DNA of 64,000 bases, from assembly GCA_050084985.1 (NCBI GenBank), contig JBITNC010000001.1, forward strand, positions 161,138,001-161,202,000, in the 5' to 3' direction. This document shows positions 36,274 through 48,240 of this stretch, in pieces. Both the position numbers and the translations under genes were made by a program. The notes beneath the pieces are model-generated. The model searched no databases. It worked only from the letters and a program-made list of their open reading frames with translations, and was not told where the DNA came from. The stretch comes from Nageia nagi (Eukaryota; Pinophyta). Position 1 is the stretch's first letter; the number at the start of each line of letters is the position of its first letter.

Positions 36274-38030
36274 TGTTGAGCATGTGTGATTGTCATTGTT
36301 GTTAACACATGGTTTTGGTAAAGACCAGGTTCTAGAAGTGATGAAGTCAGCAAGGAGAACTACAAAGCTAGGGTTAGTAAATAAAACATTCCAGACTGGG
36401 TTCTGAAAGTGATGAAGTCAGCAAGGAGAATTGAAAAGATGGGGTTAGTAAATAAAGCATAAGTCGGGGTTAGTAAATAAAGCATTCCGGACCAGGTTCC
36501 AAAAGTGATGAGGTCAGCAAGGAGAATTGAAAAGCTGGGTGATTGTCATTGTTGTCAACACGTGGTTATGGTAAAGATCGAGTTTCGGAGGTGATGAGGT
36601 CAGTAAGGAGAATTGAAAAGTTGAGGTTAGTAAATTAAGCATTCCAGAATGAAATGATAAAAGCTCAGTTGTAAAAAACCAGGTTTTGAAGAAAGTGAGT
36701 AAAGCATTCCGGAAGCATGAAGATGATGTCACAGGGAGAACAACGTTCACATTTTTAAATGAAATTGGGTTCTGAAGAGGATGAGGTCAGCAAGGGGTGA
36801 TTAAAAAGTTCAAAGATAAAAGTCTAAAGATAAAAGTTCGGAGATAAAATTTTGGAGAGAAAAGTCCGAAGATAAAAGTTCGGAGATAAAAGTTCAGAGA
36901 TAAAAGTCTGGAGATAAGAGTCTAGACATCGTGGGAAGCATTTTTTCTCTACTTTCGGATTCTGAAGATGATGACATCATGGTGAATACAATAAACATTT
37001 GGTAAGCTAGTAGGCCATGCAGATACCTTGGAACTCTCTTTCGGAGTCTAGAGATGATGACATCATGGTGAATACAATAAACATACGGTAAGCTAGTCAA
37101 TCTCTAGACTATAGAAAGAGACTCCGGAGCTAAAAATCAGATACTGTCAAATCTCCAGAATCAGTGGAGAAAGAGCTACATTTGTCTAAAAAACTCTATT
37201 TGAGCAAGAGGAGCATTCATCAATTATAGCAGTTGTAGTATTAGATAGTGAACTCTCTTAGTGCAGGAGCAGTTACAAATAAAGATTCCTTTTCAATTTA
37301 TTTTTGATAACGTGTGATGATAGGAACAGTTTCGTGAGGGGTTTTCTTGATGTGTAACAGTTTGTAGGAATGTGAGTGAAGAGTGGAAGTAATAGTGTGG
37401 GAGAGGATGTAACTGTGTGCATGTGAAGGTAATAGCGGGGAAGAGGTGGAGAGTGGATTGAAGAAGGTGTGAAAAATGAGCGTGGAGAGAAGGGTGAGAA
37501 GAGAAGTGTGAAGTGGAGAGGGAAGAGCGTGGAAGAGGGGAGTATCCAGAGTATGTGAAGTGAGCAAACAAATATGCAGAGAGAATAGTGATTGTTTAAC
37601 TGTGTTACTTTGGAGCTATGTGCAGAGATCAAACAATGAGCATTAGAGCTAGACCATTGAGGGTCTTCTAGAACTGTATTCCTTCCTCCTTTTTGAATGT
37701 TGTATCAAGTCGGTGCTTGATAGCTGGAGTTGGTGCTCCTAGCAGTAGGTGCTACTATATTTAAAGTGGTAGTTGGTGCTACCCTTCACAGTTGGTGTTG
37801 TGAATCTGTAAGCTTTCTTTAATGACTAGATTTGGATTGGAGTCCAAGCAGTCATGTTTGGGGATGTAGCCAATCTGGTGAACCTTGTTATATCTGGTGT
37901 TGTGTGATGTACTTGGTGTGCTTGCTCAATTTTCTCTGGCTTTTAATCTATCTTTATTTACAAAGCTTAAATTGATTATTTTTATATACACTGATTCACC
38001 CCCCCTCTCAGTGTCACTCGAAGTCCAACA
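36274..38030 (+). repeat. Sirevirus 5' LTR (1757 bp)
   Basis: Starts TGTTGAGC and ends GTCCAACA. U3 contains repeated GATGARGTCAGCAAGGAGAA and ATTCCGGA blocks (36330-36800), then a 14-bp tandem repeat AGATAAAAGTYCRG at 36804-36924. Possible TATA signals are CTATATTTAAAG near 37756 and TTATATACA near 37981. The 3' LTR is 28 bp shorter, which two missing 14-bp units explain. Confidence 0.93.
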
Positions 38031-38032
38031 AT

Positions 38033-38045
38033 TGGTATTAGAGCC
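38033..38045 (+). other. Primer-binding site of the Sirevirus-like element
   Basis: TGGTATTAGAGCC lies 2 bp after the 5' LTR. It matches the initiator-methionine tRNA 3' end used by plant copia elements (TGGTATCAGAGCC) with one change. Confidence 0.9.
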
Positions 38046-38073
38046 AAGTTCCTACTTAGGCTATAATAGCTAA

Positions 38074-39663
38074 GGAGATCCTGGTAGTGACACTATTGCA
38101 AGCGGAGAAGGGTTCTCATCTAACAAGGCACCTCTCTTTGATGGAACCAATTATGCTTTCTGGAAAATTTGAATGAAGACTTATCTCAGTGCATTGGGTT
38201 ATGGTACTTGGGATGCTGTTAAATGGGGTTACACTCCTCCCCCTATAGGTCCATCAGATGAAGCAAAAAGAAAGGCATTTGAATGTGATGCAAAAGCAAG
38301 AAATGCCCTAATGTGTGGTCTTATGGATAGTGAACTGGTGAAAGTTATGGCATGCAAATATACAAAAGAAATATGGAATAAGTTGAAGAGCATTCATGAA
38401 GGAGATGATAAAGTCAAGGAAGCAAAACTCCAAACTCATAGAGCTCAATTCGAAGTTCTAAAGATGAATGAAGATGAAACCATCGAAGCATACATGTTGA
38501 GAGTAAATGAAATTACTAATGCAATTAGAGGTCTTGGAGAAGAAATTGAAGATCATGTCATCATGAAAAAGGTACTACGATCTCTCACATCTCGCTTTGA
38601 TTCAAAGGTGTCTGCTATTGAAGAAGCAAAAAATTTGAAAACTTTCAGCATGGATGAAATGCATGGATCACTGACTGCTTATGAAATGAGGATCAAAAAA
38701 GCAAAACATTCAAAAAAGGAAGTAGCATTTAAAGCTAATAACATTACCACAGCCAAAATAGATTCTAACGATGAGGAACAATCTGATGAAGCAAAAGCAA
38801 ATTTTGTTAGAAAGCTAAAAAGGGGAAAAGGTAAATATAAAGGCAAGCTGCCATTTAAATGTTTTAACTGTGGTGGTATTGGTCATTTCATTTCAAAATG
38901 TCCATATAGAAGAATTCATAAAGATGATCAAGAATCATATTTTGAGAAAAACCACAAAATGAAATCTCATGCTCGAAATAGAAGGTCAAATAGACAGAGC
39001 TTCATATCTAGAAATGAAGGCTCCACTGATGATGATTCCAGTAATGAATCAGAAAAAGAATACAATGGAGCATTGTTTATGGCATTTGAAGAGAAACTGA
39101 ATGAAGATAATCAAAATGCCCAAGAACATAAAAAGGAAGAGACAGATGAAGAAAATGACTGTGAGATTGAGATTGATCTTGAAGAAGAACTAATAACAGC
39201 ATTGAATGAATTGAATAAAGAAATAAATAAAAATAAGAAACTCTCAAAAAGGTTTGATGATGCAAGTAATATTATAAAAAACTTAAAAATAGAAGTGGAA
39301 GAATCTAAGAGGATAAATGAGAGTTTGGAGGAACAGCTTCTTGTGAAAGTTAAAAATTACAGTAAGCTTGAAGAACAAATAACTGGGCTACGTATGCAAC
39401 TAGAGGAAGTCACCAAGAAAATCAGCTCTTTTAAATATCTAGAAGGAAGGTCGACTAAACTCAGTGAAATCATTAACAATCAAAGAATGTTTTCTGATAA
39501 ATCTAGTCTGGGATATGAACAAGGACAATCTTCCAATGATATAAAAAGGGAAAGCATAAAAGAAACCAAAAAGAAGGAAGATAGCTCAGGACTGGAGGAT
39601 GATGGCTTCACCCAAGTGCATTCCAGAAGAAGACCCTATGCAGGACCAAGAAGTACTCAGTAA
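38074..39663 (+). pseudogene. Sirevirus gag
   Basis: Capsid/nucleocapsid protein forming the cytoplasmic particle. The frame opens before 38100 without a usable ATG; the copia N-terminal motif LFDGTNYAFWKI ends in a TGA at 38170-38172, so the first remaining Met is 38173. From there 496 codons are open to TAA at 39661. Domains are a UBN2 capsid region (residues about 20-180), a zinc knuckle CFNCGGIGHFISKC (about residue 233), an acidic linker, and a strong coiled coil of Glu/Lys/Leu heptads (about residues 330-425). A later segment has two degenerate knuckle-like motifs (39690-39860) after the stop. Confidence 0.88.
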
Positions 39664-40450
39664 TATAATAGCTACATCCATCCCTTCAATGGATACTATT
39701 TCAAATGTAATGCATATGGACACAAAATTTCTGAATGTAAGTATAATATCGCTCCAAGAACCTTTGTCACTAGGAATGCATTCGGCCCACTAATGGAGTA
39801 TCCAGTTGAGTGTTACAACTATCATGAGTATGGACACATTGCCAAATTCTATAGAAATAATCATGGCATGAGGTTCTTTCCACCAAGATAATTTCCTTCC
39901 ATAAGACAGAATAAATAGTTTCAGAGCAATCATCCACAGGTAGAAGAAAAGTATAATAAAAAACAAGGAGCTGAAATAAAAGTAAAACAAGTATGGAAAG
40001 AAAAGGAGAAACTCAGAGAGGATAAAGAGTCTTTAATCGTTCAAACAGCATTAAAAGCTCAAGACAAACCATCACCATGGATATTAGACAGCGGATGCTC
40101 AAGTCACATGATAGGTGACAAGAAGAAATTTCAAAAACTACAGGAATATGAAGGTGGATCAGTAAGATTTGGAAACAATGATGGTGCACAGATTATCGAC
40201 AAAGGGACAGTCAAAATAAATGATGGCAACATCAGATCCGAAGAGGTATTATTTGTTGTGGGATTGAAGCATAATTTGTTGAGCGTCAGTCAAATATGTG
40301 ACAAAGGACATGATGTAATTTTCAAAAAGTATGGCTGTGAGATCCGAAGGGCAAATAGTGGTAGACTTGTAGTAGTTGGTACAAGAACCTATGGTAATTT
40401 ATACACCTTATCAGATATTTCAAAGGGATCATGTCTTCTAGGCAAGGAGA
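39664..40450 (+). pseudogene. Sirevirus protease region
   Basis: Same frame as gag, broken by TAA 39889-39891 and TAG 39916-39918. The protease active site WILDSGCSSHM is at about 40078-40110 and is intact in its key residues (D, S, G). It is followed by a KHNLLSVSQICDKG segment. The protease would cut Gag-Pol into mature parts. The preceding 39690-39860 stretch has Cys/His remnants of extra knuckles (CNAYGHKISEC). Confidence 0.85.
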
Positions 40451-41553
40451 GTGATAATTGGCTATGGCATAAGAGATTGGGACACATCTATTTTAAAAAC
40501 TTGATGAACATTTGCTCAAAAAGAGCAGTAAGAGATATGCCCAGTATCAGCACACCAGTAAATGATATTTGTGATTCATGCCAAAGGGGAAAGCAAACTC
40601 GGGCAAAGTTCAAAGTGAAAGAATATCACACAAGCAGACCTTTGGAAATCGTACACACCAACCTATGCGGACCAATGAGAACAAAAAGCTTCAATGGAGA
40701 TAAGTATTTTATTCTGTTCATAGATGATTATTCAAGAATGACTTGGGTGCAATTTTTAAAACATAAATCTGAAGCTTTTGAAATGTTCAAAGCTTTTAAA
40801 AATCAAGTAGAAAATTAAATAGAGAGGAGAATTAAATGTCTTTGCGTAGACAGAGGAGGTGAGTTCACTTCTGATGAGTTTACTGAGTTTTGCATACAAC
40901 ATGGAATTAAAAGACAATTCTCTGTAGCTAGAACTCCACAACAAAATGGAGTAGTTGAAAGAAAAAATAGAGCAGTACAAGAAATGGCTTGAACCATGCT
41001 GATAGAAAGCAAGGTTGCTGATAGGTTCTGGAAAGAAGCAGTGCATACTACAGTGCATATTCAAAATAGATGTATGATGCGACCACATGAGGACAGAACA
41101 CCATATGAATTATGGTTTGGAAGAAGAGCTACAGTGAGGCACTTCAGGATCTTTGGCAGTAAATGCTATATCAAGAGAATAGAAGAAAATTTAGGAAAGT
41201 TTGAGGATAGATCTGATGAAGGTATCTTTCTTGGTTACTCTTCGAAGAGCAAAGCATACAGGTGTTACAATAAAAGGACAAAAACAATCGTTGATAGTGC
41301 TAATGTTCGCGTTGATGAGCAAAGAGATCTTCCCAAGAGAAATGATGATGATGATATTCCTGCCTATCAAGATTCAATTGAAGAAGACAAAAAGAATAAA
41401 AACAAATCTAAGCCTCCTATACAACAATCACAAGTAAAGAAACCAAAAGATTCAAATTCACCAAGTAACTCAAATGGTGTTTCAAAAAATGAGTCGGAAG
41501 GAGATGAAAATTCAAAAACTCCACCAAATAGATGGCACAAGGATCATCCATAA
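40451..41553 (+). pseudogene. Sirevirus integrase
   Basis: The pre-integrase zinc finger is WHKRLGHI...CDSCQRGKQ (40462-40600). The catalytic core has VHTNLCGPM at about 40651-40677, where the first catalytic Asp is replaced by Asn (codon 40660-40662), then CVDRGGEFTSDEF and NGVVERKN. The C-terminal domain includes FGSKCYIKRIEENLGKFEDRS and GYSSKSKAYRCYN. Stops are at 40816 (TAA), 40990 (TGA) and 41551 (TAA). Integrase joins cDNA ends to host DNA, so this copy would be inactive even without the stops. Confidence 0.88.
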
Positions 41554-42600
41554 GAGCAAATCATCGGTGAGTTTCATACAGGCATCCAAACTCACAGAGG
41601 GGTTTCAAGCACCTATTCTCTCCTATCCAATATAGAGCCTAAAAATGTCTCAGAAGCTAGTCAAGATGAAAGCTGGATGAAAGAAATGGAGGAAGAACTC
41701 ACTCAAATTGAAAAGAATGAAACATGGGAACTCGTTCCTAAACCAGCCAACAAAAATGTGATTGGTACAAAGTGGATTTTTCACAATAAGTTGAATGAAT
41801 ATGGGATAGTGGTTCGAAATAAAGCTAGACTTGTTTGCAAGGGATATGCTCAAGTTGAAGGAATTGATTTTGAAGAAACTTTTGCACCTGTGGCCAAATT
41901 AGAAGCTATTCGCATGTTTTTAGCTTTTGCAGTGTATAAAGACTTTAAAGTTTATCAAATGGATGTAAAATTAGCCTTTCTAAATGGCAAAATTAAGAAG
42001 TCTATATTGAACAGCCAGATGGTTTCCAATTGGGAGAGAATCCTAATCTAATATGCAAACTAAAGAAGGCTCTGTATGGTTTAAAACAGGCACCTCAAGC
42101 ATGGTACTCCAGACTTAATACATATCTTCAGTAGCAAGGTTTTAGAAAAGGAATAGTGGATAGCAATTTATATGTTAAATCAGAAAAGGAAAATCAACTA
42201 ATTGTTGTTGTCTATGTAGATGATATAATTTTTGGAGGAAGCAAGAATGAGCTATGTAAAAATCTTGCTGACAACATGCAAATAGAATTCAAGATGTCCA
42301 TGATAGGTGAGCTTGCATTTTTTCTCGGCCTAAAAATCAATCAGTTGAAGAATGGCATGTTCATTTCTCAAACCAAGTATGTTAAGGAGATGCTAAAGAA
42401 GTTTACCATGGAAGACTGTAAACCTGTGAGCACCCCTATGATGACAAACTGCAAATTAAGCAAGGATGATAAAGCACCAACAGTAGATCAAACACAATAT
42501 AGGTCAATGATTGGAATTTTATTATATTTGATAGCTACTAGACTAGATATTCTTCAAGCAGTATGTATGGTTGCTCAATTTCAAGCAAATCCCAAAGAAA
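41554..42600 (+). pseudogene. Sirevirus reverse transcriptase
   Basis: The frame at 41677-42051 holds the RT start ([21 protein letters not shown]) and the first catalytic motif [13 protein letters not shown] frameshift near 41990-42000 moves the rest to the next frame, where [15 protein letters not shown], a TAG at 42132-42134 and the catalytic box YVDD (42213-42224) follow. Both catalytic Asp motifs are kept. Product would be a copia-type RT copying the RNA from the tRNA primer. Confidence 0.9.
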
Positions 42601-43166
42601 CACATGTTACTGCAGTAAAGAGAATATTCAGATATCTCAAAGGTACAATAGAATATGGTTTATGGTATCCTAGAGGAAAGGACTTTACACTTGTTGCCTT
42701 TTCAGATGTAGACTGGGAAGGATGCATGGATGATAGGAAGAGCACCAATGGAGGAGCATTTTATTTGGGTAATAATCTTGTTGGCTGGCACAGTAAAAAG
42801 CAAGACTCAGTATCCCTATCTATAGCAGAAGTAGAGTATATAGCAGTAACTTCTTGCTGCACATAGATTCTATGGATGAAGCAGATGCTAAAAGATTTTG
42901 GTATACAGATTAACAAGCCCATATCAGTTCTGTGTGATAACACAAGTGCAATCAATATCTCAAAAAATCCTATTATGCACTCACGAACAAAGCATATAGC
43001 AATCGGATATCACTTTCTAAAAGAAAGAGTGGTGCAAGGAGAAGTACAGTTAGATTTTGTTCCAACCACAGAGCAAGTAGCAGACATCTTTACAAAGCCT
43101 TTGCCCAAAGATGTCTTCGAATATCTTCGAAACAAGCTAGGAGTTGTTATCTTTCCCACACATTAG
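42601..43166 (+). pseudogene. Sirevirus RNase H
   Basis: Copia RNase H. FSDVDWEGCMDDRKST (about 42700-42750), SLSIAEVEYIA, a TAG at 42867-42869, then LCDNTSAINISKNP, HSRTKHIAI and VADIFTKPLP, ending in TAG at 43164. Key acidic residues are visible (D of SDVDW, E of AEVEY, D of CDNTSA). No envelope-like frame follows in the short gap before the 3' LTR. Confidence 0.9.
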
Positions 43167-43393
43167 CTAGTTTTGGATGTCACATTCTCAGGGGGAGTGT
43201 TTATTCTTTCCTTCCTATATTGCTTCTGTGTATCTTGTTTTTGTATGCATACTACTGATTTCCTGAAAATGTCATGCATGGACTTAGGGGGAGTTTGTAA
43301 ATGCCCTTTGTTATTATTGACAAAGGGGGAGAGAAAAGTCTTGATGTTGGTGTCTGATCAAGTGGTGTTGCCAACAATTCCAAAGGGGGAGAT
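43167..43393 (+). other. Repeated polypurine-tract region before the Sirevirus 3' LTR
   Basis: Four purine runs: CAGGGGGAG at 43189-43197, TTAGGGGGAG at 43285-43294, CAAAGGGGGAGA at 43321-43332 and CAAAGGGGGAGA at 43381-43392. The last adjoins the LTR and is the functional position for plus-strand priming. The last two are identical over 12 bp and exactly 60 bp apart. Repeated PPT copies are described for Sireviruses. Confidence 0.85.
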
Positions 43394-45122
43394 TGTTGAG
43401 CATGTGTGATTGTCATTGTTGTCAACACGTGGTTTTGGTAAAGATCAGGTTCTGGAAGTGATGAAGTCAACAAGGAGAACTGCAAAGCTGGGGTTAGTAA
43501 ATAAAGCATTCCATACCAGGTTTTGGAAGTGATGAAGTCAGCAAGGAGAATTGAAAAGCTGAGGTTAGTAAATAAAGCATAAGTCAGGGTTAGTAAATAA
43601 AGCATTTCAGACTGGGTTCCGGAAGTGATGAGGTCAGCAAGGAGAATTGAAAAGCCAGGTGATTATCATTGTTGTCAACATGTGGTTATGGTAAATACCA
43701 GGTTCTGAAGGTGATGAGGTCAGCAAGGAGAATTGAAAAGCTAGGGTTAGTAAATTAAGCATTCCGAAATGAAATGATAAAAGCTCAGTTGTAAAAAACT
43801 AGGTTCCGAAGAAAGTGAGTAAAGCATTCTGGAAGCATGAAGATGACATGACGGGGAGAACAACGTTCACATTTTTAAATGAAACTAGGTTCTGGAGAGG
43901 ATGAGGTCAGCAAGGGGTGATTAAAAAGTCCAGAGATAAAAGTTCAAAGAGAAAAGTTCAGAGATAAAAGTCCAGAGATAAAAGTCCGAAGATAAAAGTC
44001 CAGAGATAAAAGTTCGGACATTACGGGAAGCATTTTTTCTCTACTTCCAGAGTTCGGAGATGATGACATCATGGTGAATACAATAAACATCTGGTAAGCT
44101 AGTAGGCCACACAGATACCTTGGAACTCTCTTCTAGAGTCTGAAGATGATGACATCATGGTGAATACAATAAACATCCGATAAGCTAGTCAATCTCTAGA
44201 CTATAGAAAGAGACTCCAGAGCTAAAAATTAGATACTATCAAATATCTGAAATTAGTGGAGAAAGAGCTACATTTATCTAAACAACTCTATTTGAGCAAG
44301 AGGAGTGTTCATCAGTTACAACAGTTGCAGTCTCAGATAGTGAACTCTCTTAGTGCAGGAGCAGTTACAAATAAAGATTCCTTTTTAGTTTGTTTTTGAT
44401 AACGTGTGATGATAGGAACAGTTTCGTGAGGGGTTTTCTTGATGTGTAATGGTTTATAGGAATGTGAGTGAAGAGTGGAAGTAATAGTGTGGGAGAGGAT
44501 GTAACTGTGTGCGTGTGAAGGTAATAGTAGGGAAGAGGTGGAGAGTGGATTGAAGAAGGTGTGAAAAACGAGCGTGGAGAGAAGGGTGAGAAGAGAAGTG
44601 TGAAGTGGAGAGGGAAGAGCATGGAAGAGGGGAGTATCCGGAGTATGTGAAGTGAGAAAATGAATATGTAGAGAGAATAGTGATTGTTTAACTGTGTTAC
44701 TTTGGAGCTGTGTGCAGAGATCAAACAATGAGCATTAGAGCTAGACCATTGAGGGTCTTCTAGAACTGTATTCCTTCCTCCTTTTTGAATGTTGTATCAA
44801 GTGGGTGCTTGATAGCTGGAGTTGGTGCTCCTAGCAGTAGGTGTTGCTATATTTAAAGTGGTAGTTGGTGCTACCCTTCACAGTTGGTGCTGTGAATCTG
44901 TAAGCTTTATTTAATGACTGGATTTGGATTGGAGTCCAAGCAGTCATGTTCGGGGATGTAGCCAATCTGGTGAACCTCATTATATTTGGTGTTATGTGAT
45001 GTACTTGGTGTGCTTGCTCAATTTTCTCTAGCTTTTAATCTATCTTTATTTATGAAGCTTAAATTGATTATTTTTATATACACTGATTCACCCCCCCTCT
45101 CAGTGTCACTCGAAGTCCAACA
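43394..45122 (+). repeat. Sirevirus 3' LTR (1729 bp)
   Basis: Copy of 36274-38030 with scattered differences, many of them C/T or G/A. The 14-bp array (43924-44017) has six full units against eight in the 5' LTR. Ends CCAACA followed by the GATTT duplication. Minus-strand frames inside (for example 44333-44728) are shadows without a gene. Confidence 0.93.
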
Positions 45123-46140
45123 GATTTCTTATCATATCTATCTCCCCCATAGTTAGAATCTAAGAATACAGAGAGAACAAATGAGAGAAAAATAGAATAC
45201 TTGAGAGTAAGATTCTTATTTCCTACAACATACCTCAAGATTTTATTAGTAGCATTGAGAAGCTCAACATATGGTTTTTGCATGAATCGTGCCATTAGAT
45301 TCACTACAAAGGAAATATTTGGCCTAAATATAGTCAAATATAAAAAAATACCAATTAATTACCTGTAAGCTATAGCATCAACTAATTGAGAGTTGGAGCT
45401 TAGAGAAATAATGATTCCAAGAGAGATTGGGATTGTAGCATATCTACACTCCTCCATTCCAAACTTCTATAATATGTATAATATATACTAAAGATTGATT
45501 GAGACAAGTACAATCCTTATATTGATACACTTGCATTCCAAGATAGTAGTGCAAGAGACCAAGATCAATCATTTCAAATGTTGCCTTAAGTTTAGATATG
45601 CACTTTTGAATGATTTTATCATTATTATTAATTATCAAAAGATTATCCACATAAAGGAGAATCAAAACCATATCTTTTTCTTGATTGAGTACATATAGAT
45701 TAGAGTCAGAAAAACACTTAGAGAAACCAATGTCTACAAAATACTCTAAAATTTTCCTATACCAAGCTCTTGGTGCTTTCTTAAGTCCATATAATGACTC
45801 TTTTAGCTTGCATACAAAGGACTCTTTGCCTTCCACAATGAACCCTTATGGTTGATTCATGAATTTTTTATATCTAAGTCATTATTGAGAAATGCACTCT
45901 TGACATTAAGTTGAAAAATTTTCCATTCTTGAGCTACAGAAAGAGCAAGGATAATTCTCACAGTAGGCATATTTGCCATGAGAGCAAAGGTTTCTTCATA
46001 ATCTACACTATATTTTTGAGTAAAACCTTTGGCTAGTAACCTTGCCTTGTATTTTTCAATATCTCCAACTGAATTAAACTTGACCTTGTAGATCCACTTA
46101 TTACCAATTACATTCTTCTCATTGAGATAAGAAACCAAAT
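45123..46140 (-). pseudogene. Copia element C: reverse transcriptase
   Basis: Continues the RNase H/RT of 35833-36273 after the Sirevirus insertion; the junction is bridged by GATTT. The frame at 45444-45836 has SLYGLKKAPRAWYRK, and the catalytic box reads YVDN instead of YVDD. The frame at 45857-46138 has VIGNKWIYKVK and QLNVKSAFLNN, where the first catalytic Asp is Asn. Both changes would kill polymerase activity independently of stops. Confidence 0.85.
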
Positions 46141-47060
46141 CCTAAGTTTCATTTTTCATAAGCATTTCATACTCTATTTTCATGGCTTCCATCCAACACT
46201 CATGCTTAGAAGCTTCTTTGAAGGTTGAGGGCTCATGCTTATTATCAATATTGGCAAATAAAGATTTATACAAGGTCATGTACTTTGTTACCCTTTGAGT
46301 TAGAGAGTTTTATTTCTAAGGTGACTTATCTACATCAATATCTAACCAGCTAAGTGCAACTAAAGAGTTATTTGAATCATCAACATCCTCATTAGAAGTA
46401 GATTCTTTAGGAAGTTCATTGAACTTTACATCCCTTAAAATAAACACAAGTTTGTAGGATGGAGAGTAGAGCTTGTAGGCTCTATGCTGACTATCATAAC
46501 CCATAAAGATGCACTTTTTAGCTCTTTTATCCAACTTTTTCTTTTTTTCAAAAATAATATAGGAGAATGCTTCACAACCAAACACTCTAAGGTGAGAAAT
46601 ATTAGATTTTTTTTCTAACCATGCCTCATATGGAGTTTTACCCTAAACAAATTTTGTGAGACACCTATTCAGGGTATAAATAGTAGTGCTCATAATAAAT
46701 TAACTAACATGCATCTAGCCATTTCCATAATTATTCCATTTTTCTTTTCAGTAACAACATTTTGTTGAGGAGTGTAAGGAATCGTAAATTATCTCTTGAT
46801 TCCATACTTAGCACAATAGTCATTGAGCTCATTGCTATTATATTTCCCTCTATTATCTAATTTCAACATCTTGATTTTAAGGTTAGTTTGATTCTCAATA
46901 AATACCTTAAAATTCTTAAAAATATTAAAAGTTTGATCTTTGTACTGAAGTAGATACCCAAAGGTCATTCTACTAAAGTTATCAATGAAAGTCAAGATGT
47001 AAGATGCTCCTCCAAATGACTTAGTCTAAAATGAACCCATCAAATCTAAATGCACAAGTT
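46141..47060 (-). pseudogene. Copia element C: integrase
   Basis: The C-terminal integrase region (46316-46585: LDKRAKKCIFMGYDSQHRAYKL) is followed to the right by the core (46789-46995: FIDNFSRMTFGYLLQ, LKLDNRGKYNSNEL). The DNRGKY motif departs from the usual D-x-G-G-E-Y. Frames are separated by stops. About 80% similar by eye to element D at 2576-3060. Confidence 0.82.
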
Positions 47061-47640
47061 GAAGAGGTTTATATGCTCTTGTTACCTTATCTTTTCAAAC
47101 TTTTATCTATGCATCTTACCAAGAATGCACTTCTCACATAGACCAATCAAAGGAAAAATTGAAGGCAAACCTTTCACAAGTTTTTGGTCTTTCTTGAATT
47201 GAATACTCTTATGGTTAAGGTGCCCTAAATGTTGTGCTAAAGATTACCTCTAGAACACACACTTGTAGCAAGACACATTGTTAATGAAACTTGATTCATA
47301 ATGTAGAGATCATCTTTTATTAATCCTTTAACCAATGTGGTAAGGCCTTTCTTAATGCACTAGGATTGAGAGTCAAATTCAAAAGAGTACCATTTTCTAG
47401 CAACTTGGATCATGAAGAGAAGGTTCATCCTAAGCTTAGAAACATAGAGCACATTTTGAAGAACCTTTTCATGAATCAACACACTCTCAATTCCTTGGAC
47501 TCCAAAGGTAGAGTTCTCACCTATCACAACCACATTTTTTTTATACTTGTAAAATTTCTAAAACTTATCCTTTTCAAAAAATAGGTGATTAGTGCAACCA
47601 AAGTCAACAATCCAATCAAATAAAAAAGAGTGAGACATGG
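47061..47640 (-). pseudogene. Copia element C: protease and pre-integrase remnant
   Basis: No open frame longer than a few dozen codons on the minus strand, but nucleotide colinearity with 3061-3530 is clear (for example the GATTAGTGCAAC phrase at about 47586 beside the former active site). Called by family alignment, not by motif. Confidence 0.65.
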
Positions 47641-48240
47641 AGTAGAGTGCTATAGCAAAACTAGCTTGAAAATTCTTTTTTCTTTTGAATTTTTTTACAT
47701 TTTCATTACCTTTATTCTTTCCCTCTCTTTTCTTTTTTTAGTAATCAACTTATTTGTGACCTTGGATGCCAGAATAATTATAATTACCATTAAAATTTTC
47801 CTTAGGATATGGATTGTTTACTTTACCTTTTCTATCTCTTTGCTTAAAGTAGTAGTAGTAGTTGTTGTTCCTATTACTATTGTTATTGTTCTTATTGTTA
47901 CCATTATTCCTATTGCTGTTGTTGCTAATACCTCTTTTCTCAAATCTTTTAAAGAAACAAGGATAAGATTTCTTTTGATGGTTTAACTTCTTCTTGAAAG
48001 GAGTTTTGGTTTCTCTAAGAGCAACATTATTATCTTTAGAAGAAGAAATCAACATATTTTTGTTAAGGGTTTTCTCATACTTCAAAAGGAACCTAAAAAG
48101 GTTCTCAAGGGAGAAGATTTCTTATTCATCATCAAGCCTTATTTCTATAACCATCATAAAGTTTCTAAACTTTGAAGAAAGGCTTTGAAGAATGATGAAG
48201 ACCATGAACTCATCATTGATCCAATTGCACTCATATCGAT
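47641..48240 (-). pseudogene. Copia element C: gag relic, 5' part deleted
   Basis: The basic Asn-rich region and knuckle remnant (47750-48085: YNYSGIQGHK) and the UBN2 tail (48122-48240, LQSLSSKFRNF) match element D 3531-4075. At about 48237 the homology jumps: sequence equivalent to D 4075-5115 (gag N terminus and proximal leader) is absent and the distal leader follows directly. Confidence 0.72.

Larger units (their letters stand above)
36274..45122 (+). mobile_element. Complete Sirevirus-like Ty1/copia retrotransposon (8849 bp)
   Basis: Both LTRs are present (36274-38030 and 43394-45122), with perfect 5-bp target duplications GATTT at 36269-36273 and 45123-45127. Order inside is PBS, gag, PR, IN, RT, RNase H, PPT, all on the plus strand. 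Long LTRs, a coiled-coil gag and several repeated polypurine-like tracts before the 3' LTR point to the Sirevirus (SIRE/Maximus) lineage. It is inserted in the RT-RNase H region of copia element C. Nine in-frame stops and a frameshift show it cannot move itself. Confidence 0.93.

Noticed and set aside
37273-37632. 119-codon minus-strand frame rich in Ser/Pro/His, repeated at 44365-44724
   Set aside because: It lies antisense inside the Sirevirus LTRs, two overlapping alternative frames are equally open, and its composition follows the purine-rich LTR strand.
43173-43409. Envelope-like ORF after Sirevirus pol
   Set aside because: Only a short frame running into the LTR, without signal peptide, coiled coil or transmembrane pattern typical of Sirevirus env-like genes.
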